From an uncultured Eubacteriales bacterium (GTDB taxonomy: Bacteria; Bacillota; Clostridia; Oscillospirales; Oscillospiraceae), in NCBI GenBank assembly GCA_900546485.1, contig URDK01000057.1:1-18247 (forward strand): a stretch of 18,247 nucleotides of DNA, read 5' to 3'. Under the pieces are notes generated by a model. The model was not told the DNA's origin and did no database searches. It worked only from the letters and a program-made list of their open reading frames with translations. The position numbers and the translations under genes are program-made. Shown one piece after another: positions 1-8,047 of this stretch (the first letter of the stretch is position 1; each line of letters begins with the position of its first letter).

Positions 1-507
1 GGGCAGGCCCTCGACCTCCACAGCACGGCTGCACCGCAGGCCGTATTTTTCGCACACCGCGGCGAGGCGCGCCGACACCGCCTCCGAGGCGGGCGCGCCG
101 CGCCTGAGCGCCAGACGCAGCCGGGCATAGGCCGCGAGCTTCCAGAGCAGATACGCCGCCGCGCCGAGGGCGTAGACTACAAACAGCCAGTCCGTGACGC
201 TCTCCGGCGCGCCGGAGGGCCAGGGCAGGACGCTTTTGGCGTCCAGCGCATCCCATGGCCCGGCGTAGGCCGAGGCCAGGCCGCGCTCCGCCGCCGTCTT
301 GCACATGTCCACCCAGGTGGGCAGCGGCAGCAGCACCTGCCGCGTCATCCCCGCGGGGATGAGCGCGCGCAAGGCCAAAAGGCCCCAGATACCGTACTGC
401 CAGCGGGGCGAGAGCTTGTCCGCGAGCAGATACTTCAAGATGAGCAGCACCGCCGCGACCAGCGAGACGGTGAGCGTTTGCAGCAGGAACTCCCAGATGT
501 TCCCCAC
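1..507 (-). CDS. BlaR1/MecR1-like M56 family membrane sensor-peptidase, N-terminal part (cut by window edge)
   Basis: The reading frame is open for 169 codons from a GTG at 507 to base 1, so the 3' part is outside the window. The visible part is the membrane region of an M56 peptidase: hydrophobic segments at about residues 6-20, 33-50 and 97-115, and the typical sequence LSPRWQYGIWGLLALRALIP after the first helix. In this family the zinc site (HExxH) comes later and is not visible here. BlaR1/MecR1 proteins sense beta-lactams or other envelope signals and cause cleavage of the partner repressor BlaI. The start is set by GGAGGT at 514-519, six bases before the GTG; this site overlaps the end of blaI, and the two genes are separated by two bases, so they are translated together. 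Whether a C-terminal penicillin-binding sensor domain exists cannot be seen; many clostridial M56 proteins lack it, so a role in beta-lactam resistance is not shown. Confidence 0.85.
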   Translation of the reverse strand, partial: MGNIWEFLLQTLTVSLVAAVLLILKYLLADKLSPRWQYGIWGLLALRALIPAGMTRQVLLPLPTWVDMCKTAAERGLASAYAGPWDALDAKSVLPWPSGAPESVTDWLFVVYALGAAAYLLWKLAAYARLRLALRRGAPASEAVSARLAAVCEKYGLRCSRAVEVEGLP

Positions 508-509
508 GG

Positions 510-869
510 CTACACCTCCATCTCGTCGAGCATCCGCCGGAGCCGTGCCGCCTCGTCAGCAGAGATGTGCGTCTCCTTCAAAAACGCGGCGATGAGGTCC
601 CCCGCCGCGCCTCCGTAGACCTTGTTGAGAAGCTCGTCCCTCTCCTGTCTGGCGCAGTCCTCCCGCGCCGCTCCCGCCGAATACGGCGCCGGGGAGCTGC
701 GGTCTATCTTCACAAGGCCCTTGGCCTCCATACGCGTCAGGTAGGTGTGCACCGTGTTCTTGCTCCAGCCGTGCTCCGGATAAAGCGCGCGCGTGAGCTC
801 GCCGAGCGAGAAGCTCTCCCCCGCCCAGAGCGCCTCCATCACCGACCACTCGGCCTCCGTCAGCTTCAT
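510..869 (-). CDS. blaI: BlaI/MecI/CopY family transcriptional repressor
   Basis: This 119-residue protein has the usual length for the penicillinase-repressor family. The winged helix-turn-helix fills residues 1 to about 75: it starts LTEAEWSVMEALWAGE and contains the recognition-helix region WSKNTVHTYLTRMEAKGLV, both close to the family pattern. The C-terminal part (about 80-119) is the dimerisation region and includes GGAAGDLIAAFLKE, the place where BlaI is cut by its partner peptidase in studied members. The start codon follows GGAGG closely. The gene is directly upstream of the M56 sensor gene and has two perfect family operators in its own promoter, so the pair should be autorepressed and released by signal-driven proteolysis. 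The inducing signal is not known from the sequence. Confidence 0.93.
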   Translation of the reverse strand: MKLTEAEWSVMEALWAGESFSLGELTRALYPEHGWSKNTVHTYLTRMEAKGLVKIDRSSPAPYSAGAAREDCARQERDELLNKVYGGAAGDLIAAFLKETHISADEAARLRRMLDEMEV

Positions 870-880
870 TGAGTTCCCTC

Positions 881-930
881 CTACAAGTGTAGTATGGGAC
901 TATACTACATGTGTAGGACAACGCTGTCAA
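881..930 (-). promoter_or_regulatory. blaI-blaR promoter with two BlaI-type operators
   Basis: On the minus strand TTGACA (925-930), a 17-base spacer and TAGTAT (902-907) form a sigma-A type promoter. Two BlaI-family dyads of the form TACA-N2-TGTA overlap it: ctacaagtgtag at 881-892, near the start point, and ctacatgtgtag at 905-916, between and over the -10 and spacer. The whole stretch 881-916 is itself an inverted repeat (15-base arms, 13 matching, around a 6-base centre). Binding of BlaI dimers here would block the polymerase. Confidence 0.88.
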
Positions 931-964
931 GGGCCAAAAAACACCTTTTTACCTGAACATTAGA

Positions 965-988
965 AAACGGCCCCTCCCGGGGCCGTTT
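965..988 (-). terminator. Rho-independent terminator of the upstream GntR gene
   Basis: A perfect 10-base-pair stem (aaacggcccc / ggggccgttt) with the 4-base loop tccc lies 28 bases after the stop of the GntR gene. On the minus strand the stem is followed by TTTTCTAA. It separates the GntR gene from the blaI promoter. Confidence 0.8.
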
Positions 989-1015
989 CCCTTCCATATC
1001 CCATATCGCAAGGTC

Positions 1016-1753
1016 CTAGCCGACTTCGGGCATGGACCAGTTCACTCTTGTGTAGGACTCTATCATCGCGGCATAGTCGCTCTGGCAGGCGGCAAAGTCG
1101 CGGTTTTTTATGGATTCATAGATGCAGTAGTGGATGTCGCGGTGCCGGTCGAGCCGGAAGTTCCGCACGAGCTCCGGCATCCACTTCGACAGGCAGAAGA
1201 GCATGTACTGGTGGATGGGCTCGCGCGCGACGGCGAAGGCGTAGGAGTAAAGCGGGTTGTGCGAGATGCGGCAGACGTGCTCGTGAAAGGCGAGGTCCGC
1301 GGCGGCGACGCGCTTGCACCACTCTTCATGCGTGAGGCCCTCCGTATCGGCCCAGGCCTCCCGGTGCCTGAGAGCGAGACGCTCGAGCTCGGCGAGGTCC
1401 TCCGGCGTGGCGCGCTCTATGGCGAGGCGGGCGCACTCTATCTCGATATGGTTGCGGAACTCCGTGACGTTCTGCATCATGCCGCTCTGCTCATAAAAGC
1501 GCGAGGCGGTCTTGAGATAGCTCTCAAAGTCGAACTCTATGACAAAGGTGCCGCTGCCCGTGCGCGTCTCGACAATGCCGAGGGCATTGAGCTTCTGCAG
1601 CGCCATGCGCACGGTCAGGCGGTTCACGCCAAACTTGGCCGCAAGCTCGCTCTCCGACGGGAGCTTGTCCCCGACCTTCCATACCCCGGCGCTTATCTGC
1701 TCCTGTATCGCCTCGCAGACCTGCTCCGAGGCTGAAACCTTTTTTATCCGCAT
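1016..1753 (-). CDS. GntR family transcriptional regulator, FadR subfamily (FCD domain)
   Basis: The product is 245 residues with the start used here. Residues 1-75 are a GntR winged helix: GVWKVGDKLPSESELAAKFGVNRLTVRMALQKLNALG is the family signature. The rest is an all-helical FCD effector domain with probable metal ligands in AAADLAFHEHV, ISHNPLYSY and RHRDIHYCIYESI. FCD regulators usually bind small carboxylic acids. The frame stays open upstream to 1855, but a good promoter at 1801-1829 places the transcript start inside that extension, so the real start must be later: ATG at 1753 (with GGAAGAGG before it) or GTG at 1774. The gene is divergent from iorAB, which suggests it controls iorAB and responds to an aromatic or other 2-oxo acid; that is inference. 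Confidence 0.88.
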   Translation of the reverse strand: MRIKKVSASEQVCEAIQEQISAGVWKVGDKLPSESELAAKFGVNRLTVRMALQKLNALGIVETRTGSGTFVIEFDFESYLKTASRFYEQSGMMQNVTEFRNHIEIECARLAIERATPEDLAELERLALRHREAWADTEGLTHEEWCKRVAAADLAFHEHVCRISHNPLYSYAFAVAREPIHQYMLFCLSKWMPELVRNFRLDRHRDIHYCIYESIKNRDFAACQSDYAAMIESYTRVNWSMPEVG

Positions 1754-1800
1754 ATCCTCTTCCACGGTCTGCACGCTCCTCCGCTTTGGGCTTTTATTTA

Positions 1801-1829
1801 AGTATAAATCATGCTCGCCGTCTTTGCAA
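1801..1829 (-). promoter_or_regulatory. Predicted promoter of the GntR gene
   Basis: On the minus strand TTGCAA (1824-1829), a 17-base spacer and TATACT (1801-1806). Transcription would start near 1794, about 40 bases before the ATG at 1753. Confidence 0.65.
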
Positions 1830-1852
1830 GGGGGGATATGTCTGTTTTGTGT

Positions 1853-1878
1853 CAAAATTTTGTGAGATATTATATCTC
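1853..1878. promoter_or_regulatory. Two adjacent palindromes between divergent gntR and iorA (candidate operator)
   Basis: caaaattttg (1853-1862) is a perfect 10-base palindrome. One base on, gagatattatatctc (1864-1878) has perfect 7-base arms around one central base. They lie between the two divergent promoters and are plausible binding sites for the GntR regulator. They do not clearly match the common FadR-type pattern, so assignment is tentative. Confidence 0.4.
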
Positions 1879-1894
1879 TCGTCGCGAATTTCTA

Positions 1895-1923
1895 TTGACT
1901 TTTATGAATAATAAATATATTAT
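1895..1923 (+). promoter_or_regulatory. Predicted promoter of iorAB
   Basis: TTGACT (1895-1900), a 17-base spacer and TATTAT (1918-1923). The -10 lies in the palindrome ataataaatatattat (1908-1923), and the 8-base word ttatgaat occurs twice, 18 bases apart (1902 and 1920). Either could be an operator overlapping the promoter, although AT-rich palindromes arise easily by chance. Confidence 0.7.
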
Positions 1924-1998
1924 GAATTTGACCGGATTACTTAGCGAACAGGATGCCGCTTTTTCGCGGCATAATCAATGACTTGAAAGGGTGAGAAC

Positions 1999-3783
1999 AT
2001 GGCCAAAAACCTGATGACCGGCAACGAGGCCGTTGCCCGCGGCCTTTACGAGGCCGGTGTGGCCTTTGCCTCCGCGTATCCCGGCACGCCCAGCACGGAG
2101 ATACTGGAGAATGTTGCCGAGCACTACAAAGACAGCATCGCCTGTGAATGGGCGCCCAATGAGAAGGTCGCCTTCGAGGCGGCTGTCGGCGCATCCTTCG
2201 TAGGCGGCCGCTCCTTCGCGGCTATGAAGCACGTCGGCCTCAACGTCGCGGCCGACCCGCTGCTGACCTTCGCCTACACCGGCGTCAACGGCGGCATGTG
2301 CTTCGTCTCGGCTGACGACCCCGGGCTGCACTCCTCCCAGAACGAGCAGGATAACCGCTTCTACGCGCGCATGGGCAAATTCATCATGCTCGAGCCCTCC
2401 GATTCCCAGGAGGCCAAGGACATGGCCGTCATGGGCTATGAGCTCAGCGAGGAGTTCGACTCCCCCGTCATGCTCCGCATGACCACCCGCGTCTGCCACA
2501 GCAAGAGCCTTGTGGAGTTCGGCGAAGTGCAGGAGCAGCGCAAGAAAGAGTACGTAAAGAACCGCGCAAAATACGACCCCGTCCCCGCCATGGCCAAGGG
2601 CATGCACACCGCCGTTGAAAAGCGCTGGAAGCGCCTGCTTGAGTACACTGAGGTATGTCCCCTCAACCGCGAGGAGTGGCACACCGACGAGATCGGCATA
2701 GTCTCCGCCGGCGCGGCCTATCAGTACGCGCGCGAGGTGTTCGGGGACAAGGCCTCCTACTTCAAGTGCGGCATGACCAGCCCGATGCCGCTCGAGAGCA
2801 TCAAGAAGTTCGCCGCCAAGGTGAAGAAGCTCTACGTCGTCGAGGAGCTCGAGCCCTACATGGAGGACCTGATGCGTGCGGCCGGCATAGAGTGCGTCGG
2901 CAAGGCGCTCATCCCCATCGAGGGCGAGCTCAACCCCGACATTGTCCGCAAGGCCCTGACCGGTGAGGTCACGCCCACCATCGAGTACGACAAGTCCGTC
3001 GTCCCCGGCCGTCCGCCTATGCTCTGCGCCGGCTGCCCGCACGTCGGCCTCTTCTACGAGCTGGGCAAGATAAAGGACGTCATCGCCATAGGCGACATCG
3101 GCTGCTACGCCCTCTCCGGCAACCCGCCGCTGAACGCCAAGGACTTCGCCCTCTGCATGGGCTCCGGCTTCTCGATGGCCCACGGCGCGGCGAAGATAAT
3201 GGAGAAGTTCGGCGACACTAAGAAGATAGTCGGCGTCGTCGGCGACTCGACCTTCTTCCACACCGGCATGAACAGCATGCTCGACGCGGTGTATAACCAC
3301 TCCAACGTCACGCTCATCGTCGTCGACAACCGCATAACCGGTATGACCGGTCACCAGGAAAATCCCGGCTCCGGCTACACCATCACCGGTGAGCACGCCT
3401 ACCCCGCCGACATCGAGGGCGTCGCCCGCGCCTTCGGCATGACGGACATACATAAGGTCAACCCCATGGACCTCGAGGCCACGCGCAAGGCGCTCAGGGA
3501 CGCCATAGCCTTTGAAGGCCCCTCGCTGGTCATCACGCGCTACCCCTGCGCGCTCAAGAAGCGCAGCCCCGAGGACAACGCCGAGTTCGGCACGGAGAAG
3601 GCCAAGTACGCCGTCGACGCCGACGGCTGCATCGGCTGCAAGAGCTGCCTGCGCCTCGGCTGCCCGGCGATAAGCTTCGACGGCGGCACGAAGAAGGCGA
3701 ACATAGACCGCGTGGCCTGCGCCGGCTGCGGCGTCTGCGCCCAGGTCTGCCCGAAGAAAGCTATTGGAAAGGTGGGTGGCTGA
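1999..3783 (+). CDS. iorA: Indolepyruvate ferredoxin oxidoreductase, alpha subunit
   Basis: Cytoplasmic, oxygen-sensitive enzyme subunit (594 residues, usual family length). With IorB it decarboxylates indolepyruvate and other aryl pyruvates to aryl-acetyl-CoA, reducing ferredoxin; in anaerobes it serves amino acid fermentation or, run backwards, aromatic amino acid synthesis. The N-terminal pyrimidine-binding domain has YPGTPSTEI (about residues 29-37). The thiamine diphosphate domain contains GDIGCYALSG and VGDSTFFHTGMNSMLDAVYN followed by VVDNRITGMTG. The C-terminal ferredoxin domain has two complete four-cysteine sets, Cys544/547/550/555 and Cys574/577/580/584, so both [4Fe-4S] clusters should form. 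The start ATG follows AAAGGG by eight bases. iorB starts two bases after the stop codon. A FadR-type regulator is divergent upstream. Confidence 0.96.
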   Translation: MAKNLMTGNEAVARGLYEAGVAFASAYPGTPSTEILENVAEHYKDSIACEWAPNEKVAFEAAVGASFVGGRSFAAMKHVGLNVAADPLLTFAYTGVNGGMCFVSADDPGLHSSQNEQDNRFYARMGKFIMLEPSDSQEAKDMAVMGYELSEEFDSPVMLRMTTRVCHSKSLVEFGEVQEQRKKEYVKNRAKYDPVPAMAKGMHTAVEKRWKRLLEYTEVCPLNREEWHTDEIGIVSAGAAYQYAREVFGDKASYFKCGMTSPMPLESIKKFAAKVKKLYVVEELEPYMEDLMRAAGIECVGKALIPIEGELNPDIVRKALTGEVTPTIEYDKSVVPGRPPMLCAGCPHVGLFYELGKIKDVIAIGDIGCYALSGNPPLNAKDFALCMGSGFSMAHGAAKIMEKFGDTKKIVGVVGDSTFFHTGMNSMLDAVYNHSNVTLIVVDNRITGMTGHQENPGSGYTITGEHAYPADIEGVARAFGMTDIHKVNPMDLEATRKALRDAIAFEGPSLVITRYPCALKKRSPEDNAEFGTEKAKYAVDADGCIGCKSCLRLGCPAISFDGGTKKANIDRVACAGCGVCAQVCPKKAIGKVGG

Positions 3784-3784
3784 T

Positions 3785-4366
3785 ATGTCAAACGTTAAAA
3801 ACGTCGTCCTCTGCGGCGTCGGCGGCCAGGGCACCATCCTGGCCAGCAAGATACTGAGCTACGCGCTCATCGAGGCCGGCTATGACGTCAAGATGAGCGA
3901 GATACACGGCATGAGCCAGCGCGGCGGCAGCGTCACGACCCAGGTCCGCTACGGCGAAAAGGTCTACTCCGCCATAATCGGCAAGGGCTCGGCCGATGTG
4001 CTGGTCGCCTTTGAGAAGATGGAGGCTCTGCGCTACCTCGACGACCTGAAGGCTGAGGGAGGCGTGGTCATCATCAACGACCACGCTATACAGTCCCTGC
4101 CCACGCTGCAGGGCATGGCCGCCTACCCCGAGGACTGCATAGACCGCGTCAAGGAGAAGGTCGCGGACACCCGCGTCATCAAGGCCACGAAGATAGCCGG
4201 CGAGCTCGGCAACGAGAAGGCCGCCAACGTCGTCCTCCTCGGCGCCACCGTCAAGGCCCTCGGCCTTGAGGACATGGACTGGGACGCCGCCCTCGCCGCC
4301 TGCGTAAAGCCCGCCTTCCTCGAGATGAACCGCGCCGCCTTCAAAGCCGGACTTGAGGCCGTGTGA
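3785..4366 (+). CDS. iorB: Indolepyruvate ferredoxin oxidoreductase, beta subunit
   Basis: This 193-residue protein is the gamma-type domain (pyruvate:ferredoxin oxidoreductase gamma family) that binds CoA and completes the IorAB enzyme. Diagnostic parts are the N-terminal CGVGGQGTILASKILSYAL nucleotide-fold loop and SEIHGMSQRGGSVTTQVRYG, both highly conserved in the family. The frame is open upstream into iorA, but the ATG at 3785, one base after the iorA stop, gives the normal N-terminus and has a G-rich ribosome binding region (AAAGGTGG) inside the end of iorA. The two subunits are therefore translationally coupled, as expected for a 1:1 complex. A strong terminator follows. Confidence 0.95.
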   Translation: MSNVKNVVLCGVGGQGTILASKILSYALIEAGYDVKMSEIHGMSQRGGSVTTQVRYGEKVYSAIIGKGSADVLVAFEKMEALRYLDDLKAEGGVVIINDHAIQSLPTLQGMAAYPEDCIDRVKEKVADTRVIKATKIAGELGNEKAANVVLLGATVKALGLEDMDWDAALAACVKPAFLEMNRAAFKAGLEAV

Positions 4367-4386
4367 GTTCCCCCGTAAACATAGCC

Positions 4387-4418
4387 AAAGCGCGCCGCAC
4401 AATGCGGCGCGCTTTTTT
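4387..4418 (+). terminator. Rho-independent terminator after iorAB
   Basis: Perfect 13-base-pair stem (aaagcgcgccgca / tgcggcgcgcttt) with a 3-base loop, running into a T tract (4413-4418). Confidence 0.93.
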
Positions 4419-4469
4419 ACGCTCAAAGGCCGGGAAATGCTAATATCTCTCTGGTATGGCGCGGAAGTT

Positions 4470-4478
4470 TGTGATAAT
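4470..4478 (+). promoter_or_regulatory. Possible extended -10 promoter for purB
   Basis: TG-T-GATAAT (4470-4478) is an extended -10 element about 40 bases before the purB start. No good -35 is visible at the right distance (tctggt at 4450), so the call rests on the -10 and on its place just after the iorAB terminator. Confidence 0.45.
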
Positions 4479-4518
4479 ATAGTGGAGTTTAAAATTCTTG
4501 GTATCTGGAGTGTCGACT

Positions 4519-5952
4519 TTGAAAAAAGACAGGTACGAAAACCCGCTGTGCACGCGCTATGCGTCGGAGCGGATGCAGCAGATATTCTCCCCCGACTACA
4601 AGTTCACCACCTGGCACCGGCTCTGGCTCTCGCTGGCAGAAAACGAGCGCGCGCTCGGCCTGCCCGTGACGGCGGAACAGGTGGACGAGCTCAGGCAGAA
4701 CCTCGGCGTCATCGACTACGAGGCCTCCGCGCGCTATGAAAAGGAGCTGCGGCACGACGTCATGGCGCACATCCGCGCCTGGGGCGACCACTGCCCCAAG
4801 GCCCGCGGCATCATCCACCTCGGCGCGACGAGCTGCTTCGTGGACGATAACGGCGACCTTATCGCCTACCGCGACGCCATGGAGCAGGTGCGCGGGCTGC
4901 TTCTGAACGTCATCGAGGCCCTTGCGGACTTCGCCCTCGAGCACAAGGACACGCCTGTCCTGGCCTACACTCACTTCCAGGCCGCCCAGCCCACGACGTT
5001 GGGCAAGCGCGCCTGCATGTGGATACAGGACTTCATGTTCGACCTCGAGCGGCTCGACTTCGAGCTCGCTCACCTCGAATTTTACGGCTGCAAGGGCGCA
5101 ACGGGCACCGGCGCGAGCTTCCTCGCCCTTTTCGAGGGCGACGCGGCCAAAGCGAACGAGCTCGAGAGCCGCATCGCCTCAGACATGGGCTTTGAGCGCG
5201 TACTGCCCATCACGGGCCAGACCTATACGCGAAAGATCGACTCCTTCCTCCTCAACGTCCTCTCCGGCATCGCCCAGAGCGCGGCCAAGATGGCGACGGA
5301 CCTGCGCCTCATGGCGCACGAGAAGGAATTCGACGAGCCCTTCACCGAGGGTCAGGTCGGCTCCTCGGCCATGGCCTACAAGCGGAATCCGATGCGCTGC
5401 GAGCGCATCTGCTCCCTCGCTCGCCATATCATAGCCCTGGCGCAGGACCCGGCGATGACCGCCTCCACCCAGTGGCTGGAGCGCACGCTGGACGACTCCG
5501 CCAACCGGCGCATTTCCATCCCCGAGGCCTTCCTCGCCGCGGACGCCGTGCTCAGCCTCGCCGCCAACGTCATGCGCGGAGCCCGCGTCTACCCCGGCAT
5601 GATGTCCCGCCACCTTGCAGAGGAGCTGCCCTTCCTCGCCACGGAGAACATCCTCATGCGCGCCGTTGCCCTCGGCGGCGACAGGCAGGAGCTGCATGAA
5701 GTCATCCGCGAATACTCCGTCGACACGGCCCGCCGTATGAAGGAGACCGGCTGCGGGAACGATCTGGCTGAGAGGCTGCTCGCGGACGAGCGCTTCAGGC
5801 TCGACCGCAAGACGCTCGACGAGATCATGGACGTGCGCAAATTCGTGGGCATGGCCCCGCAGCAGGCGGAGAGCTATGTCACCGAGCGGGTCCGCCCCGT
5901 GCTGGAGGCCAACCGCGGCCGCGCGGCCGCCGGGCGCGAGATAAGCTGCTGA
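4519..5952 (+). CDS. purB: Adenylosuccinate lyase
   Basis: Adenylosuccinate lyase cleaves SAICAR to AICAR plus fumarate and adenylosuccinate to AMP plus fumarate, two steps of purine synthesis. The 477 residues match the longer PurB type seen in clostridia and animals, beginning with YENPLCTRYAS. Fumarase/aspartase superfamily signs are THFQAAQPTT near residue 151, with the catalytic His, and the flexible loop signature GSSAMAYKRNPMRCERI near 280-296, with the catalytic Ser. The chosen start is TTG at 4519, nine bases after a GGAG (4507-4510), and gives the usual N-terminus; GTG at 4510 or TTG at 4498 would add 3 or 7 residues. It is followed after 17 bases by murT on the same strand, so the three genes may be one transcript, though the functions are unrelated. 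Confidence 0.95.
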   Translation: MKKDRYENPLCTRYASERMQQIFSPDYKFTTWHRLWLSLAENERALGLPVTAEQVDELRQNLGVIDYEASARYEKELRHDVMAHIRAWGDHCPKARGIIHLGATSCFVDDNGDLIAYRDAMEQVRGLLLNVIEALADFALEHKDTPVLAYTHFQAAQPTTLGKRACMWIQDFMFDLERLDFELAHLEFYGCKGATGTGASFLALFEGDAAKANELESRIASDMGFERVLPITGQTYTRKIDSFLLNVLSGIAQSAAKMATDLRLMAHEKEFDEPFTEGQVGSSAMAYKRNPMRCERICSLARHIIALAQDPAMTASTQWLERTLDDSANRRISIPEAFLAADAVLSLAANVMRGARVYPGMMSRHLAEELPFLATENILMRAVALGGDRQELHEVIREYSVDTARRMKETGCGNDLAERLLADERFRLDRKTLDEIMDVRKFVGMAPQQAESYVTERVRPVLEANRGRAAAGREISC

Positions 5953-5969
5953 AGGCTGGTGTAGAAAAC

Positions 5970-7328
5970 ATGAGACTCTTTTTTGCCATACTGCTCTGCA
6001 AGCTTACGCGCCTTGCGCTGAGGCTCGCCGGGCGCGGCGGCACGGCGCTGCCGGGCAAGATAGCCCTGCGCGTTTGCCCGGACATGCTCTCGAGACTCTC
6101 GCGCGGCGTGACCTCCGTCATGGTCACGGGCACCAACGGCAAGACCACCACCTGCCGCATGCTTGAGCAGATGCTCCGCGACGCGGGGCGCGACTGCTTC
6201 GCCAACCGCTCCGGCTCCAACCTCGAGCGCGGCATCGCGGCGGATTTTGCGGCCAACGCCAACCTCTTCGGCCGGCCCAGAAAGCGCTTTGCCGTCATCG
6301 AGTGCGACGAGGCCGCCTTCCGCCGGGTCTGCGGCGAGGTCAAACCCGCCGTCGCCGTCGTCACCAACATCTTCCGCGACCAGCTCGACCGCTACGGCGA
6401 GGTCACACACACGCTCGCCGGCATACGCGAGGGCCTGGCACGCTCACCCGAGACGCGCGTCTGCCTGAACGCGGACTGCTCGCTCACCGCCTCACTCGCG
6501 CCCGATGCGCCTGACCGCGTCCGCTTCTTCGGCATGGATGCCGCCCTCGGCGAGGCCGCGGCGGTGTCGGACGCGCCCCGCTGCATCTTCTGCGGAGCGG
6601 AGTATGAATACGACTACCACACCTTCGCCCACCTGGGCGGCTTCCGCTGCCCGAAGTGCGGCTATTCCCGCACCGAGCCCGACGTCGCCATCGTCGAGGT
6701 CGACTCGCTCGAGCCCGACAGCAGCCTCGCCGAGCTGCGCGTGGACGGGGAGTTCCTGCCCGCGGCGGTGAGCCTGCCCGCGGCCTACAACCTCTACAAC
6801 GCCGCAGCCGCCGTTGCCGCCGCCACTGCCATGGGCATAAACGCCAAGGCCGCCATCCGCTCCCTTGCGCACATCGAGAGCGGCTTCGGCCGCATGGAGC
6901 GCTTCGAGCTCGGCAGTGCCAAGGTCACGATGGTGCTCGTCAAGAACCCCGCGGGCTGCGACCGGGCCATAGATTACCTTGCGACCCTGCCCGAGGGCGT
7001 TACGGCGGTGTTCTGCCTCAACGACGAGATCGCCGACGGCACGGACGTGTCCTGGATATGGGACGCCGCCTTTGAGCGGCTCTTTGAACCTGAGAAAAAG
7101 CCCATGAAGCTCATAGTCTCCGGCATCCGCGCCGAGGACATGCGCCTCAGGCTCAAATATGCCGGCGCCGACGAGGGCGATATCCGCCTCATTCACGGCG
7201 TAAACGAGCTCATAGACGTCATAGCGGAATGCAAGGGCAGCGTCTGCATACTGCCCACCTACACGGCGATGCTCCCGCTGCGCGCCGCGCTGGCCTCCCG
7301 CTGCGGCAGAAAGGAGTTCTGGAAGTGA
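5970..7328 (+). CDS. murT: Lipid II isoglutaminyl synthase, MurT subunit
   Basis: MurT (452 residues) is the Mur-ligase-like, ATP-using subunit that, with GatD, amidates the alpha-carboxyl of D-Glu in the lipid II stem peptide on the inner face of the membrane. Evidence: the Mur ligase P-loop VTGTNGKTTT at 52-61, the central domain with a four-cysteine zinc ribbon typical of MurT (Cys205, Cys208, Cys227, Cys230), and the C-terminal DUF1727 domain with DVSWIWDAAFE (from residue 359), which carries the conserved acidic residue needed for catalysis in the family. The N-terminal hydrophobic helix (about 1-20) may touch the membrane. The ATG at 5970 has only a weak ribosome binding site (GGCTGG), but the N-terminus fits the family. 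The stop overlaps the gatD start. Confidence 0.94.
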   Translation: MRLFFAILLCKLTRLALRLAGRGGTALPGKIALRVCPDMLSRLSRGVTSVMVTGTNGKTTTCRMLEQMLRDAGRDCFANRSGSNLERGIAADFAANANLFGRPRKRFAVIECDEAAFRRVCGEVKPAVAVVTNIFRDQLDRYGEVTHTLAGIREGLARSPETRVCLNADCSLTASLAPDAPDRVRFFGMDAALGEAAAVSDAPRCIFCGAEYEYDYHTFAHLGGFRCPKCGYSRTEPDVAIVEVDSLEPDSSLAELRVDGEFLPAAVSLPAAYNLYNAAAAVAAATAMGINAKAAIRSLAHIESGFGRMERFELGSAKVTMVLVKNPAGCDRAIDYLATLPEGVTAVFCLNDEIADGTDVSWIWDAAFERLFEPEKKPMKLIVSGIRAEDMRLRLKYAGADEGDIRLIHGVNELIDVIAECKGSVCILPTYTAMLPLRAALASRCGRKEFWK

Positions 7329-8047
7329 TGGAGCTGCATGTTTGCCACCTCTACCCCGACGTGCTGAACCTCTACGGCGACCGGGGCAACGTGCTGTGTA
7401 TCAAAAAGCGCCTCGAGTGGCGCGGCATAGGCTGTACGGTGACGGAGCTGCCGATAGGCGAGCGCCGTCCGCTGGGCGGCTTCGACCTTTTCTTCGTCGG
7501 CGGCGGCCAGGATTTTGAACAGGGACTTCTGCTGGAGGACCTGCGCGGCGGCAAGGGCGCGGACATCCGTGCCGCGGCCGAGGATGGGGCCGCCTTCCTT
7601 TGCGTCTGCGGCGGCTATCAGCTCATGGGCCACTACTACGACACGGCCACTGGCGTGCGCTGCGCGGGCCTGGACGTGCTCGACCTCGCCACCGAGGGCG
7701 CGGAGGAGCGCATGATAGGCAACTTTGCCTTCGAGACCGAGTTCGGCCCCGTGGTGGGCTTTGAGAACCACAGCGGCCGCACCCGCCTGGGCCCGGATGC
7801 AAAGCCCCTGGGCCGTGTGCTGCGCGGCTTCGGCAACAACGGCACCGACGGCACCGAGGGCGCGAGGTACAAGAACGTATTCGGTACCTACAGCCACGGT
7901 CCTGTGCTGCCCAAGAACCCGGATTTCTGCGACGGCATCCTCCTCGCCGCGCTGCGCCGCCGCTACGGCGACGCGGAGCTCGCACCGCTGGAGGACCTCT
8001 CCGAGCGCGAGGCCCACGAGAGCGTGCTGTCCCGGCTGCTGGGATAA
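7328..8047 (+). CDS. gatD: Lipid II isoglutaminyl synthase, glutamine amidotransferase subunit GatD
   Basis: GatD (239 residues) is a class I glutaminase that makes ammonia for MurT. The active-site nucleophile is Cys94 in CVCGGYQLMG, the same position as in the Staphylococcus enzyme; Arg128 (EERMIGN), which helps bind glutamine there, is also kept, and the catalytic His is about residue 190 in GTYSHGPVLPKNP. The N-terminus HLYPDVLNLYGDRGN is diagnostic of the family. The frame is open further upstream inside murT, but ATG at 7328 overlaps the murT stop (TGATG), the common coupled arrangement. Amidated peptidoglycan helps cross-linking and protects against lysozyme in Gram-positive bacteria. 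The gene ends near a T-rich run (8050-8058) without a strong hairpin. Confidence 0.94.
   Translation: MELHVCHLYPDVLNLYGDRGNVLCIKKRLEWRGIGCTVTELPIGERRPLGGFDLFFVGGGQDFEQGLLLEDLRGGKGADIRAAAEDGAAFLCVCGGYQLMGHYYDTATGVRCAGLDVLDLATEGAEERMIGNFAFETEFGPVVGFENHSGRTRLGPDAKPLGRVLRGFGNNGTDGTEGARYKNVFGTYSHGPVLPKNPDFCDGILLAALRRRYGDAELAPLEDLSEREAHESVLSRLLG

Noticed and set aside
1..869. Beta-lactam resistance locus
   Set aside because: No beta-lactamase or penicillin-binding protein gene is visible; BlaI/M56 pairs in clostridia often control other functions.
1975..3849. Long open frame (624 codons) on the minus strand opposite iorA
   Set aside because: Antisense shadow of iorA; the composition is a Val/Gly/Ala/Leu/Asp-rich mirror of the sense codons, with no domain motif.
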